DNA of 64,000 bases from Macrostomum hystrix (Eukaryota; Platyhelminthes; Macrostomidae), in NCBI GenBank assembly GCA_950097015.1, contig CATNEN010000038.1, positions 13,386,001 through 13,450,000 on the forward strand, read 5' to 3'. This document shows positions 13,084 through 23,054 of the stretch, one piece after another; position 1 is the first letter of the stretch, and every line of letters begins with the position of its first letter. The notes below the pieces were generated by a model that searched no databases, was not told the origin of the DNA, and saw only the letters and a program-made list of their open reading frames with translations. The translations under genes were made by a program, and so were the position numbers.

Positions 13084-14646
13084 TACTTTTTTGCAATTGA
13101 ATTCGTCCAAACTGCAAAACCTTTCGTCCACAAATGCTTTCTTAATGGTAGCTAAATTTAGATCATACCATAGACAACTGTGTTCACGCAAAACGGTTCA
13201 TCCAGTTTGTAAAACATTTCGTCCCCTAGACTAGAGACCGAGTGTACTGTTCCTACCATAGTGAACACCCAATTGACAGTTCGCTTTTGCTACCACTACA
13301 GCTACAGCAACGCATATCTTCCATTCTGAACCCGGCAAAACAGTCGAAGATGAGCCGAGGCCCCTACCATCCAGTGTCAAACGAAGACCACAGGCGATTA
13401 GCTTTGGCTGTTGAAGAAGGCCGCGATTGGAAACAACTGGCCGATATCCTTGGGATCAAGAGAAAGACAGCCAAAACGATTGTTGACACCTAAGTTCAAA
13501 CCGGGCGCATTGAGAAGCTTCCATCAGCAGATGGCCGTCCGAAGCAACTGCAAGAGCAGCAGATTGAGTGAATCATCGAGTTCCTCGAGGCAAACCCGTC
13601 CGCATCATTACAAATGATGCGGAACCATCTGATGCAACTTGGCAATGAAGGTCAACTTCCTCATGTCTCAACCATAAGTCGAGCACTTGACAAACAGCTG
13701 GTGACTTTGAAGCTGGCTAGGCAGATTACGTTTGATTGGAACGACCCAGTTGTGAAGGCGGCGAGATGTGAGTACGCACAGTGGATGATGAACGAAGGAC
13801 ACGACAGGAACCAGATTTTTCTCGATGAGTTCGGGCTGAACCTGTGGACGGCGAGAACTCAAGGATGGGCATATCGAGGCCAGCCTGCGGTGAGAACGGT
13901 ATGTGGCCAGCGCGGACAAAACCTGACTCTCTGCTTGGCCATATCTCCGCAATGGGGACTTGTTCACTATGCGCTGGTGGAAGGAGGTTTTCGAGCTCAA
14001 AATTTTGCAGACTTCTTAGTAGAGCTGGATGTCCTGGTGGAGGCTGAGTGGGTGGCGATCTTTGATGGGGCCCGCGCTCACCTTCAAGTCCCTGGACTTT
14101 CACCGCAACACAGCACCTATCAATCGCCACCGTACTCTCCGTATCTCAACCCAACTGAGCTCGCAGGGTCTTCCCTGAAGGCATCAGTGAAGAGGGCACT
14201 GTCAGTTCCCGCTATTCAGCGCGAGCTCTCTAATCGGCAAGCTGCTGCTGCTGCGAACCTGACTCTGCATGCCTGGCGGATGCACATTTTGAAGAGAGAG
14301 GTCGAATCTGCACTGCACGTGATTACACAGGAGAAGTGCCAGCAATGGACCAATCACACTGTGGGTTACTACGGCCGCTGTTTGGACTACGAAGACATTT
14401 TGAACTAACATTCTAACAAGAGACACTGTTTTTGCTTTGTTCAATATCTCGTGATATCAAATAAAGTCGCTCCGTTTAGCTGTTTGCTGTTTGGACTAAG
14501 GGTTTAGACGAAATGTTTTACAAACTGGATGAACCGTTTTGCGTGAACACAGTTGTCTATGGTATGATCTAAATTTAGCTCCCATTAAGAAAGCGTTAGT
14601 GGACGAAAGGTTTTGCAGTTTGGACGAATTCAATTGCAAAAAAGTA
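13084..14646 (+). mobile_element. Tc1/mariner-superfamily transposon with 140-bp terminal inverted repeats
   Basis: The left repeat (13084-13223, beginning TACTTTTTTGCAATTGAATT) and the right repeat (14507-14646) are near-identical inverted copies. Both ends are flanked by TA (13082-13083 and 14647-14648), the usual target duplication of this superfamily. Within each repeat an outer motif around TTTCGTCC is echoed by an inner one around ATTTCGTC, giving an IR/DR layout as in Sleeping-Beauty-type elements. The single inner gene encodes a DDE transposase that is broken by two stop codons. Confidence 0.93.
13350..14408 (+). pseudogene. Tc1/mariner-type transposase with two in-frame stops
   Basis: One frame runs from the ATG at 13350 to the stop at 14406, interrupted by TAA at 13491 and TGA at 13569. 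The N-terminal part has a helix-turn-helix (DWKQLADILGIKRKTAKTIV) and, between the stops, a GRP-type linker (DGRPKQ). The catalytic half has D1 in IFLDEFGLN, D2 in VAIFDGARAH and E in YSPYLNPTEL, with 30 residues between D2 and E; members commonly have about 34, so a small deletion or a distinct subfamily is possible. The second half (13614-14408, 264 aa) is open. The source copy should now be inactive, but its inverted repeats are well preserved, so loss looks recent. Confidence 0.92.
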
Positions 14647-14944
14647 TAGTATAGATATCCCGTAAATAAGAGTGCAATAAGCATAAATAAATATCCACCA
14701 CCGGGCCTGTACCAAAAGTATAGTAAGTTTTAAATTTACCTAGAGAACACCTTACAGAGCGATTGTGATGTGTTTCACAACATCTTGAATATTAGTATTC
14801 ATCATCTTGAATACTAGTATTTATCAGGTTATTGAATATTAGAATATTACTAGCAAGTTTTGCCCCCCTTCGGGGAGCAGAAATACTTTTAATTCGTCTA
14901 GTATATACTTTTTAGCAGCTGAATTTACAGCTTTTAAAAGCTAC

Positions 14945-15192
14945 AATGAACCCCCAGTTGACAATGATCCCCCAGTTAATGATGATCCCCTAGTTGATGA
15001 TGATCCCCCAGTTGACGATGATCCCCCAGTTGACAATGATCCCCCAGTTGACAATGATCCCCCAGTTGACAATGATCCCCCAGTTGACAATGATCCCCCA
15101 GTTGACAATGATCCCCCAGTTGACAATGAACCCCCAGTTGACAATGATCCCCCAGTTGACAATGATCCCCCAGTTGACAATGATCCCCCAAT
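14945..15192. repeat. 18-bp minisatellite, about 14 copies
   Basis: Copies of CCCCAGTTGACAATGATC, with variants GTTAATGATGATC and GTTGATGATGATC at the left end. The unit is a multiple of three, so frames stay open on both strands (IPQLTM and GGSLST translations). These are not genes. Confidence 0.97.
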
Positions 15193-15300
15193 GAACCTAA
15201 TATTAGAATATTAGGTTACCAATGCGTTTTGCAAAGACAAATAACTAAGCTGTGAAAGCGAGATTCAACTCAGAATAAGTTAATGCGATTCGGCCACTAT

Positions 15301-15306
15301 TTTATT
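15301..15306 (-). promoter_or_regulatory. Likely polyadenylation signal of the CFAP141-like gene
   Basis: AATAAA on the minus strand about 150 nt beyond the stop codon at 15454-15456. Confidence 0.5.
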
Positions 15307-15453
15307 ATTAAACAAGAATACGAGTAAGTAATGTAGGTAAGCCTTTGATTCTTCTCAGCGACATATAAAATACAATTCTTAGCTTTACAAGCTATTCGTG
15401 CTACATGTAGTAGAGCTTCTTAGGTTAAGTCAAACGAAGCTGCATCTGCTGCA

Positions 15454-18400
15454 TCAAGCCCGCTGAGTATAGAAGGTCTTGCCCTCGGCCTCCAGCTCCT
15501 TAGCGTGGGCGGCACGCTCTCGCTCAAGCAGAAGTCGCAGAGCCTCCTTGCGGACCTGAAACAAGACAAAATAGACCAAATGTTTAATATATACTGGACA
15601 GAATATTCTGAAATGGTATGCAATGGGGGCAACAAGCTTACGGATACAAAAGTGTACAACACCATGCAACTTCTTGCAATCTTTTGTAGGTCATGAGATC
15701 TTTTTCATAACACTCTATACTAAACTATACTTGTAAAATGACAGAATAAAAAATATGCTCGCACTTCTTTGTCCCAACTCTGCTCATCTTTACTTCAACT
15801 ATAGTTTTCTTTCCTAATTTTAGACAGATTAACCTAACGGAATAATTTATGGCCTTTCCGATTCCATTTTTTCGCTCTCATATATTCCCACTGTCCTTGA
15901 TTATTTTCAGTAGACTTGAGGAACCCGCTAGTTTGTTAAAGAGCACAATTAATGCCGGCTGTCATACTCGGGCAGTCAAAGTTTCCTCTCTAAACAGAAA
16001 TCCTTGCTGCGGAAAAGTTTTGTTTCACAGTTTAAGCTTCACCAGCGCTTCCATGGCTTCACACGTTTTGCATGTGAGCTCGTATTCAATACAATCCCTC
16101 CATAGGGATTGTATTGTTCTTCAGATGTCATGTTTTTCAGATGATAATGAAAACACTTTCTCCAAAAACTACTGAAAAATATACAATACATTTATCCGTC
16201 ATTTTAGGAGTCCTAAGATTACTTATTCAGTGTAAGAAGCCATGGAAACAAAAGTTTAAAAGCGATCAAAATGCCCACCGTCTCGGACGTGGTTTTCCTT
16301 TAAATCCCCCAAAAAGTGGGGGGTTTTAAGTGGTGAGCTCAGCGAGGTCCCTCGAATATATTCACGACTTACAATCCGCTTTTAAGGCTGTTTGTTCACT
16401 TAATAAGTAAAAAAGGCGAAAAAATTCGCCTGTATCTCCGTGCTGGCAGTTAGCAATTCGTCGTCGCATCCCCTGTTGAGACTTTGTGGTTAAATTTTGA
16501 CATGAAGGCTTCTTTGGCCAGCTGTAGTGTGCGTACGCACGTGAGCCAGGCCCAGGTGTACACCTGGGTCGTTTTGATTGGTTGCGGAGCGGGGTGGGTG
16601 TCGCCACCCCAGTTCTAGCTAATAATGTTTCTATACATGTATGTATCTATAGACGCGCGCTCAGCGTGGCAGTAAACGTGAGAGTTTTGGCTGCACACTA
16701 AAGATAGCCTCGGCCTTATTTTTTACAATGGCATCGCAAGAACCGAACCCCTAGTGCACCATGAATGAGCAAATTAATTTCTCTCGCGCCTCCCGGCCAG
16801 TTTGCAATCGATAGCGATTGCCACTCAACTGCACAGCGCCGGACTGCATGGGCTCGCCGGTTCGCCACATACATTAACGCAGCTGGAATCGATGACGCAA
16901 AGCGAGGGCAGCACCTGCTGTTGAACGCCGCGGGAGAGGAGCTGCAGATCATCGTCGAAGAGAATGAAATTGACGCTGGGCTACAGCACTACAGCAGCCT
17001 TGCAAAGAACATCCAGGCATTCTGGGACGGCAAGAACAGCATCGTGTTCCTCCGCTTCAAGTTCGAGACCTGCAGACAACAGCCAGGCGAGACGATCGAC
17101 CAGTGGTACCAGCGCCTGCGCAAAGGGGCGGATTCTTTTCGGTCGAGTTCTTCTTTTGTTCTTATCGACATTTTGCTTCTCGAATTCGTTCTCTTTTGTC
17201 TCCACACAGTTTCTATTCGAAGGGGGAGAGATGTAGTGTGCGTAAGCACACGCTGCAAACTAAGTGTTCGAACAGCTTGTATCTCCGTGCTGGCAGTTAG
17301 TAATTCGTCGTCGCATCCCCTGTTGAAACTTTGTGGTTGAATTTTGACATGAAGGCTTCTTTGGCCAGCTTTGTCATTTTAAATGAGTCATTATTTCAAC
17401 GAAAGAAAAGCCGTTGCATTTAATCTACTCGATTTTAATTACTTACCCCGAAGCACTGCACAGTAATGAAACAGAATTCACAGAATCTTTCATCCGCAAT
17501 ATGCTAAATAGAACTCACTCTATTGAGGTTTCCACACAATCTCAACAGAGGAGAAATAGGTTTGTGCGTATTCGAGGAGAAAAGATGAAGCTGACATTAA
17601 ATTCGTATCATACAAATTCTTGCAAAGCACGGAATGATATTACTTTCAATCCCATGTACTTACGAGTACAAATCTTACTATCTTAAGTCGTTGAAAAAAG
17701 TTATTGCAAATTCCAATGCTTCAATTGTCTCGGACAAATTCCTACTTAAGCGGAAAATTCAGCTTCAACAATCAGATACTAAACAATTGCTCTGAGCATA
17801 ACGAAACTGCAGTCTCAACAAGCCTCTTGCTCCAACAAATTCACAAATGGCGCATCACATGATCGAGAAAAAAACAGGTTTTTCTTTCTGTCTCACCCTT
17901 TATAAAAAGTGGGAATATAAAAAAGCAAATTCAAAAATCCGTGCCAGAGGAGCAGACAGAGCTAATGGAGAGTCGAAATGAATAACGGGTAAATTTGTCT
18001 GATTCAACGTCTATTTTTACTTTTTTGAAATTTTCAACAGAAGTGCATCTAGCCATCAATTTGTCTCCAATGCCTTCTAGCTCCAATGCCTTCTAGCTCG
18101 AGTTATAGGTAAATGACTAGTCAGCTGGAAACACTATCGACGCTTCGAATCAAGGACCAGTCAGTGCAGTAAGCGCTCAATTGAAACTGCCAACTGTTTT
18201 GCACTTATGTACTTTTACTGGATGGCAGCTTTTATTAACGTATGGATGAAGAACCGAGCCCTTCTCTATTTTGTCTAAATAGCACACTGTTCCTTCTATG
18301 ATACTGCCTGCGGTTCCTTCTATGATACTGCCTGCGGTTCCTTCTATGATACTGCCTGCGGTTCCTTCTATGATACTGCCTGCGGTTCCTTCTACGATAC

Positions 18401-21093
18401 TGCCTGCGGTTCCTTCTACGATACTGCCTGCGGTTCCTTCTACGATACTGCCTACGGTTCCTTCTACGATACTGCCTGCGGTTCCTTCTACGTTACTGCC
18501 TGCGGTTCCTTCTACGATACTGCCTACGGTTCCTTCTACGTTACTGCCTGCGGTTCCTTCTATGATACTGCCTGCGGTTCCTTCTACGATACTGCCTACG
18601 GTTCCTTCTATGATACTGCCTGCGGTTCCTTCTACGATACTGCCTGCGGTTCCTTCTATGATACTGCCTGCGGTTCCTTCTACGATTCTGCCTGCGGTTC
18701 CTTCTATGATACTGCCTGCGGTTCCTTCTACGATTCTGCCTGCGGTTCCTTCTACGATTCTGCCTGCGGTTCCTTCTACGATTCTGCCTGCGGTTCCTTC
18801 TACGATACTGCCTGCGGTTCCTTCTACGATACTGCCTGCGGTTCCTTCTATGATTCTGCCTGCGGTTCCTTCTACGATTCTGCCTGCGGTTCCTTCTACG
18901 ATACTGCCTGCGGTTCCTTCTACGTTACTGCCTGTGGTTCCTTCTACGATACTGCCTGCGGTTCCTTCTACGATACTGCCTGCGGTTCCTTCTACGATAC
19001 TGCCTGCGGTTCCTTCTACGATACTGCCTGCGGTTCCTTCTATGATACTGCCTGCGGTTCCTTCTACGATTCTGCCTGCGGTTCCTTCTACGATACTGCC
19101 TGCGGTTCCTTCTACGATTCTGCCTGCGGTTCCTTCTACGATTCTGCCTGCGGTTCCTTCTACGATACTGCCTGCGGTTCCTTCTACGATACTGCCTACG
19201 GTTCCTTCTACGATTCTGCCTGCGGTTCCTTCTACGTTACTGCCTGCGGTTTCTTCTACGATTCTGCCTGCGGTTCCTTCTACGATTCTGCCTGCGGTTC
19301 CTTCTACGATTCTGCCTGCGGTTCCTTCTACGATACTGCCTGCGGTTCCTTCTACGATTCTGCCTGCGGTTCCTTCTACGATACTGCCTGCGGTTCCTTC
19401 TACGATACTGCCTGCGGTTCCTTCTACGATACTGCCTGCGGTTCCTTCTACGATACTGCCTGCGGTTCCTTCTACGATTCTGCCTGCGGTTCCTTCTACG
19501 TTACTGCCTGCGGTTTCTTCTACGATTCTGCCTGCGGTTCCTTCTACGATGCTGCCTGAGGTTCCTTCTACGATGCTGCCTACGGTTCCTTCTACGATAC
19601 TGCCTGCGGTTCCTTCTACGTTACTGCCTGTGGTTCCTTCTACGATACTGCCTGCGGTTCCTTCTACGATTCTGCCTGCGGTTCCTTCTACGATTCTGCC
19701 TGCGGTTCCTTCTACGATACTGCCTGCGGTTCCTTCTACGTTACTGCCTGCGGTTCCTTCTACGATTCTGCCTGCGGTTTCTTCTACGATTCTGCCTGCG
19801 GTTCCTTCTACGATTCTGCCTGCGGTTCCTTCTACGTTACTGCCTGCGGTTTCTTCTACGATACTGCCTGCGGTTCCTTCTACGATACTGCCTGCGGTTC
19901 CTTCTACGTTACTGCCTGCGGTTCCTTCTACGTTACTGCCTGCGGTTCCTTCTACGATACTGCCTGTGATTCAATAGCCTTACAACTTAAGCTTTAATCC
20001 TATTGCCCTGAGCTCATGGTACAAGTGCACTTAATCAGGTTTCGCATCTGTTACCATTCTGGTCGTGGGGTGTTCTTCTTTTTCGAGCCTTAATCATAAT
20101 TCCTGCTGAAATATACGAGTACTTAAAGAGACTATATTTCTAGCAACAACGAATAAGAAAACAATCAGATCAGTCTACATACTTGCGATGACAACTGCTA
20201 CGTCTATATTACGAGATTGCTTCACAGTTTTTGTTTGCCCATTGTTATGTTGTCTGCTGAAAACTGCTATAGCTAGGTTTAAAGGGACTGCTCTATGTTG
20301 AATACAAACAACTGTTCAGAAACCATGCATTAGCCCTCCGAGGTTTCAATTGTGATGCTGAATATAGTTCTCATAACTCGTCTACTCGAAGAGTTTAGAA
20401 AGATGTTAATAAGCTGCGCAGTCTAAAAGTATTTAGGCTTTAGGCTTTCCATTAGGTCACATAGATGCATACACCGATTGTTCCTTTCCTAGCTAGTGAT
20501 TACCTTTACTGCACAATACGATGTCCTCTTGTGACTGTGAGTGGCAGTGTACGTTAAGAAATTTTGAAATGGGGTCTTGCCTAAGCCAAAGCACTTGCGG
20601 GCTAGCAATCCGTCTACAAAAATCAAATAACTCGGAGAAGAATTTTTTGTTATTTTGCTACTTATTTAGACGAGAATCTAAAGGGAACACTCAAAAGTTT
20701 TTAAAGTATGCTTGACTAGTTAAATATAAAGTAACATATAAAGTAACTAATGAAATCGGCCCCAGTTGCAGAATTTCTATAAATCTTGGGTCACACGTCA
20801 AATATGCCTCAACCTGCCTACCTCCAAGAGCACGAACTTCGTGCACTTCAACTCGCCATCCAGTTTCTTCTTCAGCGCCTTGTCAGCGTTGGCGCGGTGG
20901 CGGGCCTGGCAGCGGGCCTCCCAGTCCGACTTCATGTTCACCTTCCACTCCCTGTGAACAGTCGGGTTGGAGGACAGAAATAAATTATTTTCGGTTGTAT
21001 TGAAGTGCTAAAATCAACTATAAAGGCTACGTGAAAGTTCCAAGCGACTCACTCATTTAGAGTAGCTTCATGCTGAGCAATTGCCTCGTCAGC
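15454..21093 (-). CDS. CFAP141: CFAP141-like ciliary microtubule inner protein (5' end not found)
   Basis: CFAP141 (C1orf189) is a small protein inside ciliary doublet microtubules. Three exons on the minus strand: 21053-21093, 20822-20951, 15454-15555. Donor phases 2 and 0 match the acceptors, giving ADEAIAQHEATLNEEW, then MKSDWEARCQARHRANADK, then the terminal exon VRKEALRLLLERERAAHAKE, which continues LEAEGKTFYTQRA and stops. The last exon aligns with the C-terminus of vertebrate CFAP141 (a VRQAAL...EKEHQQY...GKAFYVERF pattern), and the middle exon with its helical centre. The 5266-bp second intron contains an LTR-element remnant and the large 24-bp minisatellite. No initiator exon with a matching phase-0 donor was found between 21094 and 21658. 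The identity rests on a short protein, so it is likely rather than certain. Confidence 0.72.
16087..16116. other. Perfect 13-bp hairpin with 4-nt loop
   Basis: CAATACAATCCCT is followed by the loop CCAT and then its exact reverse complement. It lies in the long intron of the CFAP141-like gene. Function unknown. Confidence 0.85.
16429..17372. repeat. Direct repeat of about 92 bp flanking the LTR remnant
   Basis: The block beginning TGTATCTCCGTGCTGGCAGT and ending CTTCTTTGGCCAGCT occurs at 16429-16522 and again at 17279-17372 with only a few substitutions. It is far too long for an integrase target duplication. It could be an outer part of the element or a host segment duplicated by recombination. 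Confidence 0.85.
16522..17277 (+). mobile_element. Internally deleted LTR (Gypsy-like) retrotransposon
   Basis: The 5' LTR is proposed at 16522-16727 (TGTAGTGTGCGTACGCAC ... TTTACA). A purine tract (GAAGGGGGAGAGA, about 17219-17231) precedes a second TGTAGTGTGCGTAAGCAC at 17232, the start of a 3' LTR kept for only about 46 bp. Between them a frame from 16765 carries a gag-like segment (ARRFATYINAAGIDDAKRG, CRQQPGETIDQWYQRLRKG) up to about 17130. After that the frame is unrelated to gag. Protease, reverse transcriptase and integrase are missing. Flanking sequence is duplicated on both sides (separate entry). Confidence 0.72.
17375..18289. other. Intronic AT-rich DNA, nothing recognised
   Basis: Part of the long intron of the CFAP141-like gene. 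The 90-codon frame at 17414 has no recognisable domain. A short duplication (CTCCAATGCCTTCTAGCTC twice) lies near 18066-18100. Confidence 0.5.
18290..19974. repeat. 24-bp minisatellite, about 70 copies (1.7 kb)
   Basis: Copies of a 24-bp unit, GTTCCTTCTACGATACTGCC plus TGCG, with a few recurring variant positions (TACGAT/TATGAT/TACGTT, ATACTG/ATTCTG). Because 24 is divisible by three, a 559-codon frame of PSTILPAV repeats is open from 18298 to 19977. It lies inside an intron on the opposite strand of the CFAP141-like gene, lacks any non-repeat domain or flanking exon, and ends just past the array, so I treat it as non-coding. Confidence 0.93.
19978..20815. other. Intronic DNA, nothing recognised
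   Basis: Remainder of the long intron of the CFAP141-like gene up to its donor at 20820-20821. The 64-codon frame at 20521 shows no domain. Confidence 0.5.
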
Positions 21094-21491
21094 CTGAAAT
21101 GAAAGGGAAAAATGCTAAACTGCTAAAGTATATAAGTACTTTTATCACGACTACGACACTTTCTGGAGTGAAGATAATGTCCTTTGTACCATATTTATTA
21201 CACCCTCTACGTATTCAACCTGCTTTCGCAGTGTTAATGGGCATGCTGTAATTTTGTTATTTTATTTCGTTACTGATTGCGTTGCAAAGCCGATGATTAT
21301 TAATTTTCAATAAGGCGGCTACTCTGGCCTACCTTGTCATTAACAGAGGGCTAGATTTAATGCACGAATCCCACACGTTTCATAGTCAACGCTCAATACA
21401 AAGTGGCGGAAGAGCGGGCTGCAATCGCGTCACGGGCGACTGAAGGAGCGACGCTGGGAAGCTGCGTGGCTGAGATTTAGATCGACAAGCT

Positions 21492-21542
21492 ATTGGTTGC
21501 CAATTTCAGCCTCTATTAGGAGCAGGAAAGCCGTCACGTGAC
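21492..21542. promoter_or_regulatory. Candidate promoter elements between CFAP141-like gene and GPCR
   Basis: An inverted CCAAT pair (ATTGGTTGCCAAT, 21492-21504) and a perfect palindromic E-box (GTCACGTGAC, 21533-21542) lie 117-167 nt before the GPCR ATG at 21659 and on the upstream side of the oppositely oriented CFAP141-like gene. The GC-richer stretch 21350-21600 could therefore be a bidirectional promoter. Motif-based inference only. Confidence 0.4.
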
Positions 21543-21658
21543 CTGCTTTCGCCCTTCCACTCGATCCTTAATTAAAAATTAGTCAGGAAGAAGGCTGTAG
21601 CTAAAAGCTTGCGAGAGCTGCCAAACAATTCCGCTTAGCAATCGAAGACGAAAAGAGA

Positions 21659-22842
21659 ATGCCCAACTCGACGTATTCGCTGAGCACTCCACCATTCGAA
21701 TATTTCACATTCGGCCTCACCTTAGGCCTGAGCGCACTTGCGGGGCTGCTCAACTGCGCCGCGTTAATTGTCCTAGCCAGCCGACGGATCAGGGAGCGAA
21801 AGAGCGGCATGGTGACGCTCAGCAGCCTGGAGATCCTGTCTAACGCTGCCTTGTTTGCCTACCTCACCTGTCAGCTTGCGCTGCAGGGCACTGGCCCGTG
21901 GCAGGTATGTAGTAAACTGTCACATCCCGTGAGAGACAGTGAATGTATCTCGCATAACTATACCCTATATTCCTATATTCAATTAGAGATGTCGCACAGC
22001 ACGGTAATACTAACTTTGACGAGTGGAAATCGAGTAGCAAACTTAATGCAACTTAATTCCACCTCTCTTGATCTCTTCTTCACCTTCCCCTTCTACTTCA
22101 CAAGGTGGGCCTTGCTGTCCATTTTCTGCAGATGCTGCGGAACAACTGGCTGCTGGGCATCTCGCTGTACCGGCTTGCCCTCATCTTGCGGCCAGGCATG
22201 GCCTCCCGGCCCCACTTGCAACCGACTAAGCGGCGCCAGGCAACCCTTCTGGCTACCGTTGTGCTCCTCAGCGGCGGCGAGTTGTTCCTAACCAACGTCT
22301 TCAGCTTGCTGTCGCCAGGTGGAGCCACAAATGCCACGAATTCTACACTTAACTCAGCCATGGAAGCAGAGACCGCAGCCAAGGAGCCGATGTTTAAGTA
22401 TTTGAGCTACGCTATGATGGGCGTCATTGTTCCCGGCTTCTGCATCCTGTTCATATCGGCTAAGATCGCCCACAGCCTGCGCAGCCGCTTTGCTAATCAT
22501 CCGTCCAGTAAGCGCACCAGCAAGATCATTGCGCTACTGGCGGCGAGCTTCGTGCTCTGCCAGTTCCCATTCGCCATCACCTACGTGGTCGCGCTTGCCT
22601 TCTTGGTAAGTGCGGAAACTCAGTCCATGAATGATGCCCAGCTGCTCTGGGTTCACCGCTTCGAGATGGTGGCAAACTGGGGCGGTGTATTTCAGCCCAT
22701 AGACTCCTGTTTGAACTTCTTCATTCTGTTGATGTTCAGCCCGTCTTTCTGGCGCATTCTGAGCTGCGTTGACCGACACCGAAATCGCGGCATGCGACTG
22801 CCTAAGCGCGAGAAGCCGCGCCGGCCCCCGATCGTCCTATAG
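21659..22842 (+). CDS. Rhodopsin-class (class A) G-protein-coupled receptor, peptide-receptor-like
   Basis: Seven-helix plasma-membrane receptor; ligand unknown. Exons 21659-21904 and 22105-22842 join in phase 0 across a 200-bp intron (GTATGT ... polypyrimidine, CACAAG), giving 327 aa. An alternative acceptor at CTGCAG (before 22135) would shorten helix 3. Visible segments: N-glycosylation site NST at residues 3-5; TM1 about 17-41; TM2 about 50-75; TM3 with LYRLALILRP in place of the DRY region; TM4 LLATVVLLSGGELFL; glycosylation sites NATNST in loop 2; TM5 MMGVIVPGFCILFISAKIA; TM6 with LCQFPFAI for the CWxP motif; TM7 with DSCLNFFILLMFSPSFW, resembling NPxxY plus helix 8. Divergent invertebrate neuropeptide receptors look like this. 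The stop at 22840 is probably premature because another frame stays open to 23054 (see next entry). Confidence 0.85.
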
Positions 22843-23054
22843 GATGCAGCGGCCGCAGCGCTACTGCCGCTACCAAGCCGATGAGGCCGGCCTGCCTGCC
22901 TGACAGATGCGGCTACGACCGGCCGAGCTTGTCGAGCTACACCGATTTGAACGTCCTGAGGATCGCTACGGATGAACCATGGAGCTGGAATCTAGCTCGT
23001 ACATCTGAGATCTGCGGCGATGAGTACGACTTCAAGTCTCAAATAGTTTTTTGA
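22806..23054 (+). other. Open frame likely encoding the true C-terminal tail of the GPCR
   Basis: In the frame one base earlier than the GPCR exon, a stretch free of stops runs from 22806 to TGA at 23052-23054. It encodes a polar tail with CGYDRPSLSSYTDLNVLRI and DEPWSWNLARTSEICGDEYD, composition typical of a receptor tail. The frames overlap around a CCCCC run at 22825-22829. A missing base there in the assembly, a real frameshift allele or a -1 slip would join them. Confidence 0.5.

Noticed and set aside
13491-13571. Stop-codon reassignment, because the transposase reads through TAA and TGA
   Set aside because: PCM1, VPS16, SEC11 and LNPK all use ordinary stops and contain none in frame; simple decay explains it.
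14945-15192. CRISPR array
   Set aside because: Contiguous short units without unique spacers, in a eukaryotic genome.
18298-19977. 559-aa open frame as a repetitive structural protein
   Set aside because: It is a pure 24-bp minisatellite translation with no unique sequence, no signal peptide, and an intronic position relative to the CFAP141-like gene.
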